Part shown: piece by piece, positions 35,821 to 45,478 of the stretch
Numbering within the stretch: position 1 is the stretch's first letter
Layout of the letters: every line of letters begins with the position of its first letter
Source of the DNA: Microbacterium mangrovi
GTDB taxonomy: Bacteria; Actinomycetota; Actinomycetes; Actinomycetales; Microbacteriaceae
Assembly (NCBI RefSeq): GCF_000802305.1
Contig: NZ_JTDK01000012.1
Coordinates: 1 to 64,000 of the forward strand
Length of the DNA: 64,000 nt
Direction of reading: 5' to 3'
Notes under the pieces: model-generated
Databases searched by the model: none
What the model saw: only the letters and a program-made list of their open reading frames with translations
What the model was told of the DNA's origin: nothing
Translations under genes and position numbers: made by a program

Positions 35821-37917
35821 GTGGCGGAACTGCAATGGGATGAGATCGATGGGCGCGCCGTGGACACGGCTCGCGTGCTCGCGGCGGATGCTGTGGAGAA
35901 GGTCGGCAACGGCCACCCCGGCACCGCGATGAGCCTGGCTCCGGCGGCGTACCTGCTGTATCAGCGGGTGATGCGGCACGATCCGTCCGACACCCACTGG
36001 CTGGGCCGGGACCGGTTCATCCTGTCCGCGGGCCACTCGTCCCTCACGCAGTACATCCAGCTGTACTACGGCGGATTCGGCCTGGAGCTTTCCGACCTGG
36101 AGTCGCTGCGCACGTGGGGGTCGCTGACCCCGGGCCACCCCGAGTACGGGCACACCAAGGGCGTGGAGATCACCACCGGCCCGCTCGGTCAGGGTCTGTC
36201 GTCCGCGGTCGGCTTCGCGTACGCGGCCCGCTACGAGCGCGGCCTGTTCGACCCCGAGGCCCCCGCTGGGCAGAGCCCGTTCGACCACTTCATCTACGTG
36301 ATCGCCGGTGACGGCGACCTGCAGGAGGGCGTCACCTCCGAGGCGTCGTCGCTGGCCGGTCACCAGCAGCTGGGCAACCTGATCGCGATCTACGACTCGA
36401 ACCAGATCTCGATCGAGGACGACACCAACGTCGCGTTCACCGAGGACGTCCACAAGCGCTACGAGGCGTACGGCTGGCACGTGCAGGTCGTGGACTGGAA
36501 GAAGACCGGCCAGTACGTCGAGGACGTCGCCGAGCTGCACCGCGCCATCGAGGCGGCGCAGGGCGAGACCGCCAAGCCGTCGCTGATCATCCTGCGCACC
36601 ATCATCGGCTGGCCGTCGCCGGGCAAGCAGAACACCGGCAAGGTGCACGGCTCCGCCCTCGGCGCCGACGAGCTGGCCGCGACCAAGCGCGCCCTCGGCT
36701 TCGACCCCGAGCAGCACTTCGCCGTCGCCGACGACGTGATCGCGCACACCCGTCAGCTCGTCGACCGGGGCGCGGCCGCGCACGCCGAGTGGCAGACCGC
36801 GTTCGACGCGTGGGCCGCGGCGAATCCTGCGCGCAAGGCGCTGCTGGACCGCCTCGAGGCAGGAACCCTGCCCGCGGACATCGCGGACGCCCTGCCGGTC
36901 TTCCCGGCAGGCAAGGACGTCTCCACGCGTGCCGCGTCCGGCCAGGTCATCAACGCCCTCGCCGCCCAGCTGCCGGAGCTGTGGGGCGGGTCGGCGGATC
37001 TTGCCGAGTCGAACCTGACCACCATCAAGGACGCCCCCTCGTTCATCCCGGAGGAGTGGTCCACCCACGAGTGGTCGGGCAACCCGTACGGCCGGGTGCT
37101 GCACTTCGGCATCCGCGAGCACGCGATGGGCGCGATCGTCAACGGCATCGTGCTGCACGGCCCGACCCGCGCGTTCGGCGGCACGTTCCTGATCTTCAGC
37201 GACTACATGCGCCCCCCGGTGCGTCTGGCCGCCCTCATGAACATCCCCTCGCTGTTCGTCTGGACCCACGACTCCGTCGCGCTCGGCGAAGACGGCCCCA
37301 CCCACCAGCCCATCGAGCAGCTCGCCGCGCTGCGCGCGATCCCGAACCTCACGATCGTGCGCCCCGCCGACGCGAACGAGACCGCGCACGCGTGGCTCGA
37401 GCTGCTGCGCCGGCAGGAGGGCCCCGGCGGTCTCGCGCTGACCCGTCAGAACATCCCCGTGTTCGAACGCGGCACCGGCGACGCGACCGGCGACGCGTTC
37501 GCCTCGGCGGCGAACACCGCCAAGGGCGCCTACGTGCTCATCGACTCCCCCACCGGCACCGTCGACGTCATCCTCATCGCCACCGGCTCCGAGGTGCAGC
37601 TGGCCGTCGCCGCCCGCGAGCGCCTGGCGGCCGAGGGCATCGGCGCCCGCGTCGTGTCGGCGCCGTCGCTGGAGTGGTTCGCCGAGCAGGACGCCGCCTA
37701 CCGGGAGTCAGTCCTCCCGGCATCGGTCACCGCCCGCGTGTCGGTCGAGGCCGGGCTCGCCCTGCCCTGGCGCGGCATCGTCGGAGACCGCGGCCGCTCG
37801 GTGTCCATCGAGCACTTCGGCGCCTCGGCCGACTACAAGACCCTGTTCGAGAAGTTCGGCATCACGACGGAGCACGTCGTCCAGGCCGCCCACGAGACCC
37901 TGAAGGACAACGCATGA
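35821..37917 (+). CDS. tkt: Transketolase
   Basis: Thiamine-diphosphate enzyme of 698 residues moving two-carbon units between sugar phosphates in the pentose phosphate pathway. Visible parts are NGHPGTAMS near residue 29, the TPP motif [23 protein letters not shown], and the pyrimidine domain with [10 protein letters not shown] and [27 protein letters not shown] 35821 has AAAGGGCGG upstream. The stop overlaps the tal start by 4 bp. It leads tkt-tal-pgi-zwf-opcA-pgl. Confidence 0.97.
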   Translation: MAELQWDEIDGRAVDTARVLAADAVEKVGNGHPGTAMSLAPAAYLLYQRVMRHDPSDTHWLGRDRFILSAGHSSLTQYIQLYYGGFGLELSDLESLRTWGSLTPGHPEYGHTKGVEITTGPLGQGLSSAVGFAYAARYERGLFDPEAPAGQSPFDHFIYVIAGDGDLQEGVTSEASSLAGHQQLGNLIAIYDSNQISIEDDTNVAFTEDVHKRYEAYGWHVQVVDWKKTGQYVEDVAELHRAIEAAQGETAKPSLIILRTIIGWPSPGKQNTGKVHGSALGADELAATKRALGFDPEQHFAVADDVIAHTRQLVDRGAAAHAEWQTAFDAWAAANPARKALLDRLEAGTLPADIADALPVFPAGKDVSTRAASGQVINALAAQLPELWGGSADLAESNLTTIKDAPSFIPEEWSTHEWSGNPYGRVLHFGIREHAMGAIVNGIVLHGPTRAFGGTFLIFSDYMRPPVRLAALMNIPSLFVWTHDSVALGEDGPTHQPIEQLAALRAIPNLTIVRPADANETAHAWLELLRRQEGPGGLALTRQNIPVFERGTGDATGDAFASAANTAKGAYVLIDSPTGTVDVILIATGSEVQLAVAARERLAAEGIGARVVSAPSLEWFAEQDAAYRESVLPASVTARVSVEAGLALPWRGIVGDRGRSVSIEHFGASADYKTLFEKFGITTEHVVQAAHETLKDNA

Positions 37918-39023
37918 GCACCCCCACCGAAGACCTCTCGGCCGCCGGCGTCAGCATCTGGCTGGACGACCTGTCCCGGGCCCGGCTGACCAGCGGCAAC
38001 CTGCAGGAGCTGATCGACACCCGCAACGTCGTCGGCGTCACCACCAACCCGACCATCTTCCAGGGCGCGATCCAGAGCGGCGGCGAGGACTACGCGTCGC
38101 AGCTGCACCTGCTCGCGATCGCCGGAGCCACCGTCGAGGATGCGATCTTCGCGGCGACCACCGACGACGTGCGCGACGCGTGCGACCTGCTGCGCCCCGT
38201 CTACGAGTCCACGAACGGGTTCGACGGACGCGTGTCGATCGAGGTGTCCCCCGACCTGGCGCACAACACCACCGCGACGGTCGCCCAGGCCAAGCAGCTG
38301 TGGGAGACCGTCGGCCGCCCGAACGCCTACATCAAGATCCCCGCGACCAAGGCCGGCCTGCCCGCGATCACCCACGCGATCGCAGCGGGCATCTCGGTCA
38401 ACGTCACCCTGATCTTCAGCCTCGACCGTTACGAGGCCGTCATCGACGCATACCTGACCGGGCTCGAGCAGGCCAAGGCCGCCGGCATCGACCTGTCCAC
38501 CATCCACTCCGTCGCGTCGTTCTTCGTGTCCCGCGTGGACACCGAAGTCGACAAGCGCCTGGACTCGATGAGCGACCCCGACGCGGAGGCGCTGCGCTCC
38601 AAGGCCGGCATCGCCAACGCCCGCCTCGCCTACGAGCTGTTCGAGACCACCTTCGCCGAGGACCGCGCCAAGAAGCTCCTGGCCGCCGGCGCGAACGTGC
38701 AGCGTCCGCTGTGGGCCTCCACCGGCGTGAAGGACCCGTCGCTGCCCGACACCCTCTACGTCACGGAGCTCGTCGCACCGCACACGGTCAACACCATGCC
38801 GGAGAAGACGCTGCAGGCCACCTTCGACCACGGCGTCATCACCGGCGACACGGTGCGCGGCACCTACACCGCCGCGCACGGCGTGTTCGAGCGTCTCGCG
38901 AACGTCGGCATCGACTTCGCCGACGTCACCCAGCAGCTCGAGGACGAGGGCGTGGAGAAGTTCATCACCTCGTGGCAGGACGTCAAGAAGACCGTCGCCG
39001 ACGCCCTCAGCAACGCGAAGTAA
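37914..39023 (+). CDS. tal: Transaldolase
   Basis: Transfers a dihydroxyacetone unit between sugar phosphates, 369 residues, cytoplasmic. [17 protein letters not shown] near residue 45, the Schiff-base lysine region [22 protein letters not shown], and [11 protein letters not shown] are family hallmarks. It is the actinobacterial Tal type, longer than the MipB-like forms. Coupled to tkt by ATGA and followed by pgi after 9 bp. Confidence 0.96.
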   Translation: MSTPTEDLSAAGVSIWLDDLSRARLTSGNLQELIDTRNVVGVTTNPTIFQGAIQSGGEDYASQLHLLAIAGATVEDAIFAATTDDVRDACDLLRPVYESTNGFDGRVSIEVSPDLAHNTTATVAQAKQLWETVGRPNAYIKIPATKAGLPAITHAIAAGISVNVTLIFSLDRYEAVIDAYLTGLEQAKAAGIDLSTIHSVASFFVSRVDTEVDKRLDSMSDPDAEALRSKAGIANARLAYELFETTFAEDRAKKLLAAGANVQRPLWASTGVKDPSLPDTLYVTELVAPHTVNTMPEKTLQATFDHGVITGDTVRGTYTAAHGVFERLANVGIDFADVTQQLEDEGVEKFITSWQDVKKTVADALSNAK

Positions 39024-39032
39024 GGCGGCCCG

Positions 39033-40646
39033 TTGAGCTTCCACATCCACCTGTCGGGCCACGTCAAGAAGGTCGTCGACGACACCGTTCCCGTTCTCGT
39101 CGCCGACCTGGTCGCCACCGGCATCACGGCGTGCGACCCGACACTGTGGGGGCCGGAGGCTGAAGCCGAGGCCGCACAGCGCCTGGGCTGGGTGCAATGC
39201 GTCACGGCATCCCGCGACCTGCTGCCGGACATCTACCTGCTGCGCGACGACCTGCTCGAGAAGGGGGTCGATCGCGTGGTGCTCGCCGGCATGGGCGGGT
39301 CCTCGCTCGCCCCGGAGGTCATCGCGCAGAGCGCGGGCGCTCCGCTGGTGATCCTGGATTCCACCGACCCCCGGCAGGTGCGCGCCGCGATCGACGGAGA
39401 CGAGGAGGGCGGTCTCGCCGAGACCGTCCTCGTCGTGTCGTCGAAGTCGGGATCGACGGTCGAGACGGATGCTGCGCGGCGCCTGTTCGAGGCGGCGTTC
39501 CAGGATGCCGGCATCGACCCCGCCGAGCGCATCGTGGTCGTCACCGATCCCGGCTCGCCGCTCGACGTTTCCGCGCAGGCGGCCGGCTACCGCGTCTTCC
39601 ACGGGGACCCGACGGTCGGCGGACGCTTCTCCGCCCTCACCGCCTTCGGGATCGTCCCGGCCGGTCTCGCCGGCGCCGACGTCGAGGAACTGCTCGAAGA
39701 GGCCGAGGCGACGCTGCTCGAGGTGGCGATCGACAGCCCGCACAACCCCGCGCTCGTGCTCGCCGCGGCGATCGCCGGCGGGACGCCCCGGCGGGACAAG
39801 CTCGCGCTCGTCGCCGACGACACGCAGCTCGTCGGGCTCCCGGACTGGGTCGAGCAGCTGATCGCGGAGTCCACCGGCAAGGACGGCTCCGGCATCCTGC
39901 CGGTGGTCATGCTTCCGGTGTCGCCCGAGCTGGACGCGCGACCGGACGACCTGCAGGTCGTGCGCTTCGTCGACGAGGCCGAGCGGTTCCACGTGTTCGA
40001 GCACCACCCCGGCGAGGTGCTCGTCAGCGCGTCGCTGGCGGCGCACTTCATCGTCTGGGAGTACGCGACCGCGATCGCAGGACGGATGCTCGGCGTCAAC
40101 CCGTTCGACCAGCCCGACGTGGAGGCCGCCAAGCAGGCCGCCCGCGCCCTGCTGGACACTCCGCCGACGGCCGCGGCGCCCGCCTTCGTCGAGGACGGCA
40201 TCGAGGTCCGCGCGAGCGACCCGGGCCTCCTCGCCCCGGGCACCGTCTCCGGCGTCCTGTCGGAGCTGTGGTCGCGCACGCCCGCCGACGGATACGTCGC
40301 GGTGCAGGCCTACGCGGACCGCGCAGCTCTCAGCGAGCTGCAGGGCCTGCGCGAGCTCGTCGCCGCGGATGCCGGCCGGCCCACCACGTTCGGCTGGGGC
40401 CCGCGCTTCCTGCACTCCACCGGCCAGTACCACAAGGGCGGGCCCGCCAACGGCGTGTTCCTGCAGATCACCGTCGCCGGCGAGGAGGACCTCGCCGTCC
40501 CCGGACGCCCCTACACGCTCGGGCAGCTCATCGCGGCGCAGGCCGCCGGTGACGCGGCCGTGCTCGCGGCGCGCGGAAGGCCCGTCGTCACCCTCACCCT
40601 CACCGATCCGCAGACCGATCTGCTCGCGCTGTTCGACGCCGCATAG
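39033..40646 (+). CDS. pgi: Glucose-6-phosphate isomerase
   Basis: Interconverts glucose-6-phosphate and fructose-6-phosphate, 537 residues. The SIS-fold core shows GMGGSSLAPEV, SKSGSTVETDAARRLF, and later FLHSTGQYHKGGP with the catalytic His/Lys region. TTG 39033 is the start, with AAGGCGG 5 bases upstream and a 9-bp gap from tal. It links glycolysis and the pentose phosphate pathway and supplies the substrate of the next gene product in the reverse direction. Confidence 0.94.
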   Translation: MSFHIHLSGHVKKVVDDTVPVLVADLVATGITACDPTLWGPEAEAEAAQRLGWVQCVTASRDLLPDIYLLRDDLLEKGVDRVVLAGMGGSSLAPEVIAQSAGAPLVILDSTDPRQVRAAIDGDEEGGLAETVLVVSSKSGSTVETDAARRLFEAAFQDAGIDPAERIVVVTDPGSPLDVSAQAAGYRVFHGDPTVGGRFSALTAFGIVPAGLAGADVEELLEEAEATLLEVAIDSPHNPALVLAAAIAGGTPRRDKLALVADDTQLVGLPDWVEQLIAESTGKDGSGILPVVMLPVSPELDARPDDLQVVRFVDEAERFHVFEHHPGEVLVSASLAAHFIVWEYATAIAGRMLGVNPFDQPDVEAAKQAARALLDTPPTAAAPAFVEDGIEVRASDPGLLAPGTVSGVLSELWSRTPADGYVAVQAYADRAALSELQGLRELVAADAGRPTTFGWGPRFLHSTGQYHKGGPANGVFLQITVAGEEDLAVPGRPYTLGQLIAAQAAGDAAVLAARGRPVVTLTLTDPQTDLLALFDAA

Positions 40647-40661
40647 GAGGATGCCCCCAGC

Positions 40662-42212
40662 ATGACCGTCGACATCACTCGTGACTTCAACCCGCTCCGG
40701 GACCCGGACGACCGCCGGCTGAACCGGATCGCGGGGCCGAGCGCCCTCGTCATCTTCGGCGTCACCGGCGACCTGTCGCGCAAGAAGCTCATGCCCGCCG
40801 TGTACGACCTCGCCAACCGGGGGCTGCTGCCCCCGGGCTTCGCGCTGGTCGGCTTCGCCCGGCGCGACTGGGCCGACCAGGACTTCGCCCAGGTCGTCCA
40901 CGACGCGGTGCGCGCCCACGCGCGCACCGAGTTCCGTGAGGACACCTGGCAGCAGCTGCTGCAGGGCATCCGGTTCGTCAGCGGAGACTTCAGCGACGCG
41001 GCCTCGTTCCGGCGCCTGCGCGAGACCGTCGAGAAGCTCGACGTCGAACGCGGCACGATGGGAAACCACGCCTACTACCTGTCCATCCCGCCGAACCAGT
41101 TCGGGATCGTGGCCGAGCAGCTGCGCAGTTCGGGCCTCGTCAAGGACACGGCCGACAATCCGGACGGCTGGCGACGCGTCGTCATCGAGAAGCCGTTCGG
41201 GCACGACCTGAAGTCCGCGCACGAGCTCAACGCGGCGCTGCGCACCACCTTCCCCGCCGACTCGATCTTCCGGATCGACCACTACCTCGGCAAGGAGACG
41301 GTGCAGAACATCCTGGCGCTGCGCTTCGCCAACGAGCTGTTCGAACCGATCTGGAACCGCAACTACGTCGACCACGTGCAGATCACCATGGCCGAGGACA
41401 TCGGCGTCGGAGGCCGGGCGGGCTACTACGACGGCATCGGCGCGGCGCGCGACGTCATCCAGAACCACCTGCTGCAGCTGCTCGCCCTCACCGCGATGGA
41501 GGAGCCGATCTCGCTGGGGGCCGCAGACCTCCGCGGCGAGAAGGAGAAGGTGCTCGCCGCGGTGTCGCTCCCGAGCGACCTGCGCCTGGCCACGGCGCGC
41601 GGGCAATACGGCGGCGGCTGGCAGGGCGGCGAGCAGGTGCGGGCGTTCCTCGAAGAGGACGGCATGGACCCGCAGTCCACGACCGAGACCTATGCGGCGC
41701 TGAAGCTCGGGATCAACACCCGGCGCTGGGCGGGCGTCCCGTTCTACCTCCGCACCGGCAAGCGCCTCGGTCGGCGCGTGACCGAGATCGCCGTGGTCTT
41801 CAACCGCACCCCGGAGCATCTCTTCCGGCGCAACCAGACCGCGGGCCTCGGACAGAACGCGCTCGTCATCCGCGTGCAGCCCGACGAGGGCGTCACGATC
41901 CGCTTCGGCTCGAAGGTCCCCGGCGCCGGCACCCAGGTGCGCGACGTCACGATGGACTTCGGATACGGGCACGCGTTCACCGAGGCCAGCCCGGAGGCGT
42001 ACGAGCGCCTCATCCTCGACGTGCTGCTCGGCGACCCGCCGCTCTTCCCGCGGCACGAAGAGGTCGAACTGAGCTGGAAGATCCTCGACCCGGTCGAGGA
42101 GTACTGGCGCGAGCAGGGCGGCCCCCTCGAGCAGTACACCCCCGGCGGATGGGGACCCGCGTCCGCCAACGCCCTGCTCGCCCGCGATGGCCGCACCTGG
42201 AGGCGTCCGTGA
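40662..42212 (+). CDS. zwf: Glucose-6-phosphate 1-dehydrogenase
   Basis: Oxidises glucose-6-phosphate to 6-phosphogluconolactone with NADP, 516 residues. The nucleotide motif is FGVTGDLSRKKL near residues 29-40, the substrate/active site RIDHYLGKE includes the catalytic His region, and EKPFGHDL is conserved. TAGGAGG precedes ATG 40662. The stop overlaps the opcA GTG, fitting the known OpcA-dependent actinobacterial enzyme. Confidence 0.96.
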   Translation: MTVDITRDFNPLRDPDDRRLNRIAGPSALVIFGVTGDLSRKKLMPAVYDLANRGLLPPGFALVGFARRDWADQDFAQVVHDAVRAHARTEFREDTWQQLLQGIRFVSGDFSDAASFRRLRETVEKLDVERGTMGNHAYYLSIPPNQFGIVAEQLRSSGLVKDTADNPDGWRRVVIEKPFGHDLKSAHELNAALRTTFPADSIFRIDHYLGKETVQNILALRFANELFEPIWNRNYVDHVQITMAEDIGVGGRAGYYDGIGAARDVIQNHLLQLLALTAMEEPISLGAADLRGEKEKVLAAVSLPSDLRLATARGQYGGGWQGGEQVRAFLEEDGMDPQSTTETYAALKLGINTRRWAGVPFYLRTGKRLGRRVTEIAVVFNRTPEHLFRRNQTAGLGQNALVIRVQPDEGVTIRFGSKVPGAGTQVRDVTMDFGYGHAFTEASPEAYERLILDVLLGDPPLFPRHEEVELSWKILDPVEEYWREQGGPLEQYTPGGWGPASANALLARDGRTWRRP

Positions 42213-43165
42213 TCATCGAACTTCCCGACACCACCGTCAGCAAGATCGCGAAGGCCCTGATCGAGGTCCGCGAAGAGGGCGGCGTCACCGCCCTCGGACG
42301 CGTCCTGACCCTCATCATCGTCACCAAGCACGGTGCCGAGGACGAGGTCATCGAGGCCGCCAACGACGCCTCGCGCGAGCATCCCATGCGTGTCATCGTG
42401 CTCACCTACGACGCCAAGGACAGCACCCACGCCACGCCGCGGCTGGATGCCGAGATCCGCGTCGGCGGCGACGCCGGCGCCAGCGAGGTGATCGTGCTGC
42501 GCGCGGTGGGAGCGGCCGGCAACAACTCCGAGAGCCTCGTGACGGGCCTGCTGCTGCCGGATGCCCCCGTGGTGGCCTGGTGGCCGCACGAGACGCCCCT
42601 GGCCCCCTCGCGCTCCTCCATCGGCCGGATCGCACAGCGCCGCATCACCGATGCCGCCGCCCAGCCGAACCCGGCCGAGTGGGTCGCCGACCTCAGCAAG
42701 CACTACGCCCCCGGCGACACCGACCTCGCCTGGACGCGCCTCACCCGGTGGCGCGAGCAGCTCGCGGCCGTGCTCGATCAGCCTCCGTTCGAGCCGGTGG
42801 ACCGCGTCGAGGTGCACGGGGCCGGCGACTCCCCCTCCACGGCCCTGCTCGCGGCGTGGCTTCGGCTGACGCTCGACGCGCCGGTGGAGTGGACCTACGC
42901 CGACCCGTCCGCGTGGTCGCACGGCATCAAGTCGGTGCGCCTCGTCCGCGCGTCCGGCGACACCCTCCTGGAGCGGCCGGAGCAGGGGTTCGCGATCCTC
43001 AGCCAGCCCGGGCAGCCCACGCACGAGCTCGCGTTCGCGCGGCGCACGCTGCGCGAGTGCATCGCCGAGGAGCTGCGGAGCCTGGACGCCGACCTCCTCT
43101 ACGGCCGCGTGATCTCCGAGGGCTGGGCGAAGCTGACCGACGAGCCGGCGGAGGCGACCGCATGA
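42209..43165 (+). CDS. opcA: OpcA, glucose-6-phosphate dehydrogenase assembly protein
   Basis: Protein of 318 residues required for full activity of Zwf in actinobacteria and cyanobacteria. Family blocks are RVLTLIIVTKHGAEDEVIEAANDASREHPMRVIV, GAAGNNSESLVTGLLLPDAPVVAWWP, and DLAWTRLTRWREQLAAVLD. GTG 42209 overlaps the zwf stop (GTGA) and has GGAGG upstream. It is not an enzyme itself as far as known. Confidence 0.95.
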   Translation: MIIELPDTTVSKIAKALIEVREEGGVTALGRVLTLIIVTKHGAEDEVIEAANDASREHPMRVIVLTYDAKDSTHATPRLDAEIRVGGDAGASEVIVLRAVGAAGNNSESLVTGLLLPDAPVVAWWPHETPLAPSRSSIGRIAQRRITDAAAQPNPAEWVADLSKHYAPGDTDLAWTRLTRWREQLAAVLDQPPFEPVDRVEVHGAGDSPSTALLAAWLRLTLDAPVEWTYADPSAWSHGIKSVRLVRASGDTLLERPEQGFAILSQPGQPTHELAFARRTLRECIAEELRSLDADLLYGRVISEGWAKLTDEPAEATA

Positions 43166-43926
43166 CCAAGCGCGTGGTGCTCCGCCAGACTCCCGGTGAG
43201 CTCGCCGGGGTGGTCGCCGCCCGGCTCCTCGGCCGGATCGCCAAGCGCACCGCGGACGGCAAGACGGTGCACGTCTCCCTGACCGGCGGCACGATGGGAA
43301 TCGAGGTGCTGCGCGCCGCGGGGCGCCACCCGCAGCGCTCCGCGGTCGACTGGTCGCTCGTGCACGTCTGGTGGAGCGATGAGAGGTTCGTCGCGGCATC
43401 CTCCGAGGAGCGCAACGACGTGCCCGCGGCGGCATTCCTGGACGCCGTCGACCTCCCGGCGGCCAACGTCCACCGGATGCCGGCCGCCGACGGCGGGCTC
43501 GATCTGGATGCCGCTGCGGCGGCGTACGCCGCCGAGCTGGCGCGCTTCGCGACCGACGGCGCGACGTGGCCGGAGTTCGACATCTCCCTGCTCGGAGTGG
43601 GGCCCGACGGGCACATCGCGTCGCTGTTCCCCGACCGACCGGAGATCACCGTCACCGACGAGGTGGTGCTGCCGGTGCGCGACTCCCCCAAGCCGCCGCC
43701 GGAGCGCCTCACCCTGACCCGCCCCGTCATCAACTCGTCCAAGCGGGTGTGGCTGGTCATGACCGGAGCCGAGAAGGCCTCCGCGCTGGGCCTCGCCCTC
43801 GCCGGTGCCAGCTACCGCAGCGTCCCGGCCGCCGGAGCCAAAGGCACCAAGCGCACCACGTTCTTCGTGGATGCGGCAGCGGCCGCCCAGGTTCCTCCGG
43901 ACCTCATCGACGGCGACGACGACTGA
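43162..43926 (+). CDS. pgl: 6-phosphogluconolactonase
   Basis: Hydrolyses 6-phosphogluconolactone, 254 residues, in the NagB/Pgl fold. SLTGGTMG near residue 40, WSLVHVWWSDERFV, LLGVGPDGHIASLFP (the catalytic Asp/His block), and a VWLVMTGAEKA segment are diagnostic. ATG 43162 overlaps the opcA stop by 4 bp. It is the last gene of the forward operon. No gnd is present in the window. Confidence 0.95.
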   Translation: MTKRVVLRQTPGELAGVVAARLLGRIAKRTADGKTVHVSLTGGTMGIEVLRAAGRHPQRSAVDWSLVHVWWSDERFVAASSEERNDVPAAAFLDAVDLPAANVHRMPAADGGLDLDAAAAAYAAELARFATDGATWPEFDISLLGVGPDGHIASLFPDRPEITVTDEVVLPVRDSPKPPPERLTLTRPVINSSKRVWLVMTGAEKASALGLALAGASYRSVPAAGAKGTKRTTFFVDAAAAAQVPPDLIDGDDD

Positions 43927-43950
43927 CGCGCAGCTCTCCCCGCTGCACGA

Positions 43951-43984
43951 AGAAGACCCGATGGCCTCGGCCATCGGGTCTTCT
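43951..43984. terminator. Bidirectional terminator between pgl and rbpA
   Basis: Perfect 16-base arms (43951-43966 and 43969-43984) with only two unpaired bases between them (four or more in practice). It separates the two convergent carbon-metabolism operons. T-rich bases at the right end (TCTTCT) favour plus-strand termination, and the minus strand is symmetric. Confidence 0.88.
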
Positions 43985-44004
43985 CACGTTCGCGGGGCGG
44001 CGGC

Positions 44005-44361
44005 TCAGGCCTGCCCGCGCCGGTCGCGCAGCTGCTGCAGCGCGTCGTCGAGGAGCTGGTCGGCCTCCTCGTCGGTGCGACGCTCCTTCACGTACGCGAG
44101 GTGCGTCTTGTACGGCTCGGTCTTGGCCAGGGCCGGCGGGTTCTCCTTGTCGCGCCCGGCCGGAAGACCGGAGTGCGGCGAGTCGATGGTCTCGGGGATC
44201 TCCGCCTCGTCGACACCGGCCGCGAAATAGCGGACGGTCTCGTTGCCGAGGGCGTCCCAGTACGAGACCGCGATGCGGTCGGCGTGGTGCCCGTGGTCCT
44301 GTTCGCCCATCGGGCCCGCGCCGACGCGCGTGCCCCGGATTGCGTTGCCGCCTGCTGCCAT
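44005..44361 (-). CDS. rbpA: RbpA, RNA polymerase-binding protein
   Basis: Actinobacteria-specific transcription activator of 118 residues that binds RNA polymerase and the principal sigma factor. The N-terminal region has AIRGTRVGAGPMGE with flanking basic residues, the core domain is around DRIAVSYWDALGNETVRYFA, and the C-terminal sigma-interacting helix is THLAYVKERRTDEEADQLLDDALQQLRDRR. It starts 1 bp after the secG stop, at the end of the gap-pgk-tpiA-secG-rbpA series. Confidence 0.94.
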   Translation of the reverse strand: MAAGGNAIRGTRVGAGPMGEQDHGHHADRIAVSYWDALGNETVRYFAAGVDEAEIPETIDSPHSGLPAGRDKENPPALAKTEPYKTHLAYVKERRTDEEADQLLDDALQQLRDRRGQA

Positions 44362-44362
44362 G

Positions 44363-44611
44363 TCAGATCCCCTGGAACTTGGTGATGAGACCCAGCGCGA
44401 CGATCGAGACGAACCACGCGAGGGCCAGGATGACGGTGAATCGGTTGAGGTTGCGCTCTGCCAGCCCGGACGAACCGAGCGCGGACGACATGCCGCCGCC
44501 GAACATGTCGGACAGGCCGCCGCCGCGCCCCTTGTGCAGGAGGATCAGCAGAGTCAGCAGCAGACTCGTGATGCCGAGGATCACCTGCAGAATGAACTGG
44601 AGAATTTCCAC
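44363..44611 (-). CDS. secG: SecG preprotein translocase subunit
   Basis: Small Sec translocon subunit of 82 residues with two transmembrane helices (about residues 3-25 and 58-78) joined by the conserved HKGRGGGLSDMFGGG loop and LAERNLNRFT before helix 2. GTG 44611 has GAAAGG about 9 bases upstream. It lies between tpiA and rbpA, a common order in actinobacteria. Confidence 0.94.
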   Translation of the reverse strand: MEILQFILQVILGITSLLLTLLILLHKGRGGGLSDMFGGGMSSALGSSGLAERNLNRFTVILALAWFVSIVALGLITKFQGI

Positions 44612-44677
44612 GTGAAGTAGCCTTTCGCGGCGGCCTCGGCGGGCCGCACAAACCTCAAGTATACGGAGGTGTCCCGA

Positions 44678-45478
44678 TCAGACGCCGACGTGCTTCTGGT
44701 AGCGCGCGATCGCGGCGAATTCGTCGACCACGAGCGACGCACCGCCCACGAGCGCCCCGTCGACGTCGGGCTCGCGCATGAAGCCGGCGATGTTGCCCGA
44801 CTTCACGGAGCCGCCGTACAGGATGCGCGTGCGGGATGCCGCGGCATCCCCCAGCGTCTCGGCGATCACCGCACGAAGCGCCGCGCAGACGTCCTGCGCC
44901 TGCTGGGGCGTCGCCGCCTGTCCGGAGCCGATCGCCCACACGGGCTCGTAGGCCACGACGATGTCGGCGTCCGGCTTGACGTCCGCGAGCGCCGCGCGCA
45001 GCTGGCTGACCGGCACCGCGCTCGCACCGAACTTCTCCAGGTCCTCCGCCGTCTCGCCGACGCAGATCACCGGGACGAGGCCGTGCTTGAGCGCCGCCTG
45101 CACCTTGCCGGCCACGACCTCGTCGGACTCGGCGTGGTACTCGCGACGCTCGGAGTGCCCGATGATCACGTAGCGGCAGGCGAGCTTGGCGAGGAAGGCA
45201 CCGGACACTTCGCCCGTGTACGCGCCGGAGTCGTGCGCCGAGAGGTCCTGCGCGCCCAGGGCGAACGGGATCTTGTCGGCGTCGATCAGGGTCTGCGCGG
45301 TGCGCAGGTCGGTGAACGGCGGGAAGATCGCGATCTCCACCGCACCGTCGTGCTTGGCGTCGCGCAGCGTCCAGTCCAGCTTCTGCACGAACGCCACCGT
45401 CTGCAGGTGGTCGAGGTTCATCTTCCAGTTGCCGGCGATCAGCGGCTTGCGCTGCGCCACGGTCTCATTCACTGCCAT
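44678..45478 (-). CDS. tpiA: Triosephosphate isomerase
   Basis: Interconverts dihydroxyacetone phosphate and glyceraldehyde-3-phosphate, 266 residues, TIM barrel. GNWKMN holds the catalytic Lys, IIGHSERR the catalytic His, AYEPVWAIGSG the catalytic Glu, and LYGGSVKSGN binds phosphate. ATG 45478 lies inside the 3' end of pgk (10-bp overlap) and has GGAGG upstream. Confidence 0.97.
   Translation of the reverse strand: MAVNETVAQRKPLIAGNWKMNLDHLQTVAFVQKLDWTLRDAKHDGAVEIAIFPPFTDLRTAQTLIDADKIPFALGAQDLSAHDSGAYTGEVSGAFLAKLACRYVIIGHSERREYHAESDEVVAGKVQAALKHGLVPVICVGETAEDLEKFGASAVPVSQLRAALADVKPDADIVVAYEPVWAIGSGQAATPQQAQDVCAALRAVIAETLGDAAASRTRILYGGSVKSGNIAGFMREPDVDGALVGGASLVVDEFAAIARYQKHVGV

Noticed and set aside
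37833..42056. Very long reverse-strand open frame opposite tkt-tal-pgi-zwf (1,407 codons)
   Set aside because: It lies antisense to well-recognised enzymes; its translation is Arg/Gly/Val/Asp-rich without any domain. Such frames arise from the GC-rich third positions of the real genes.
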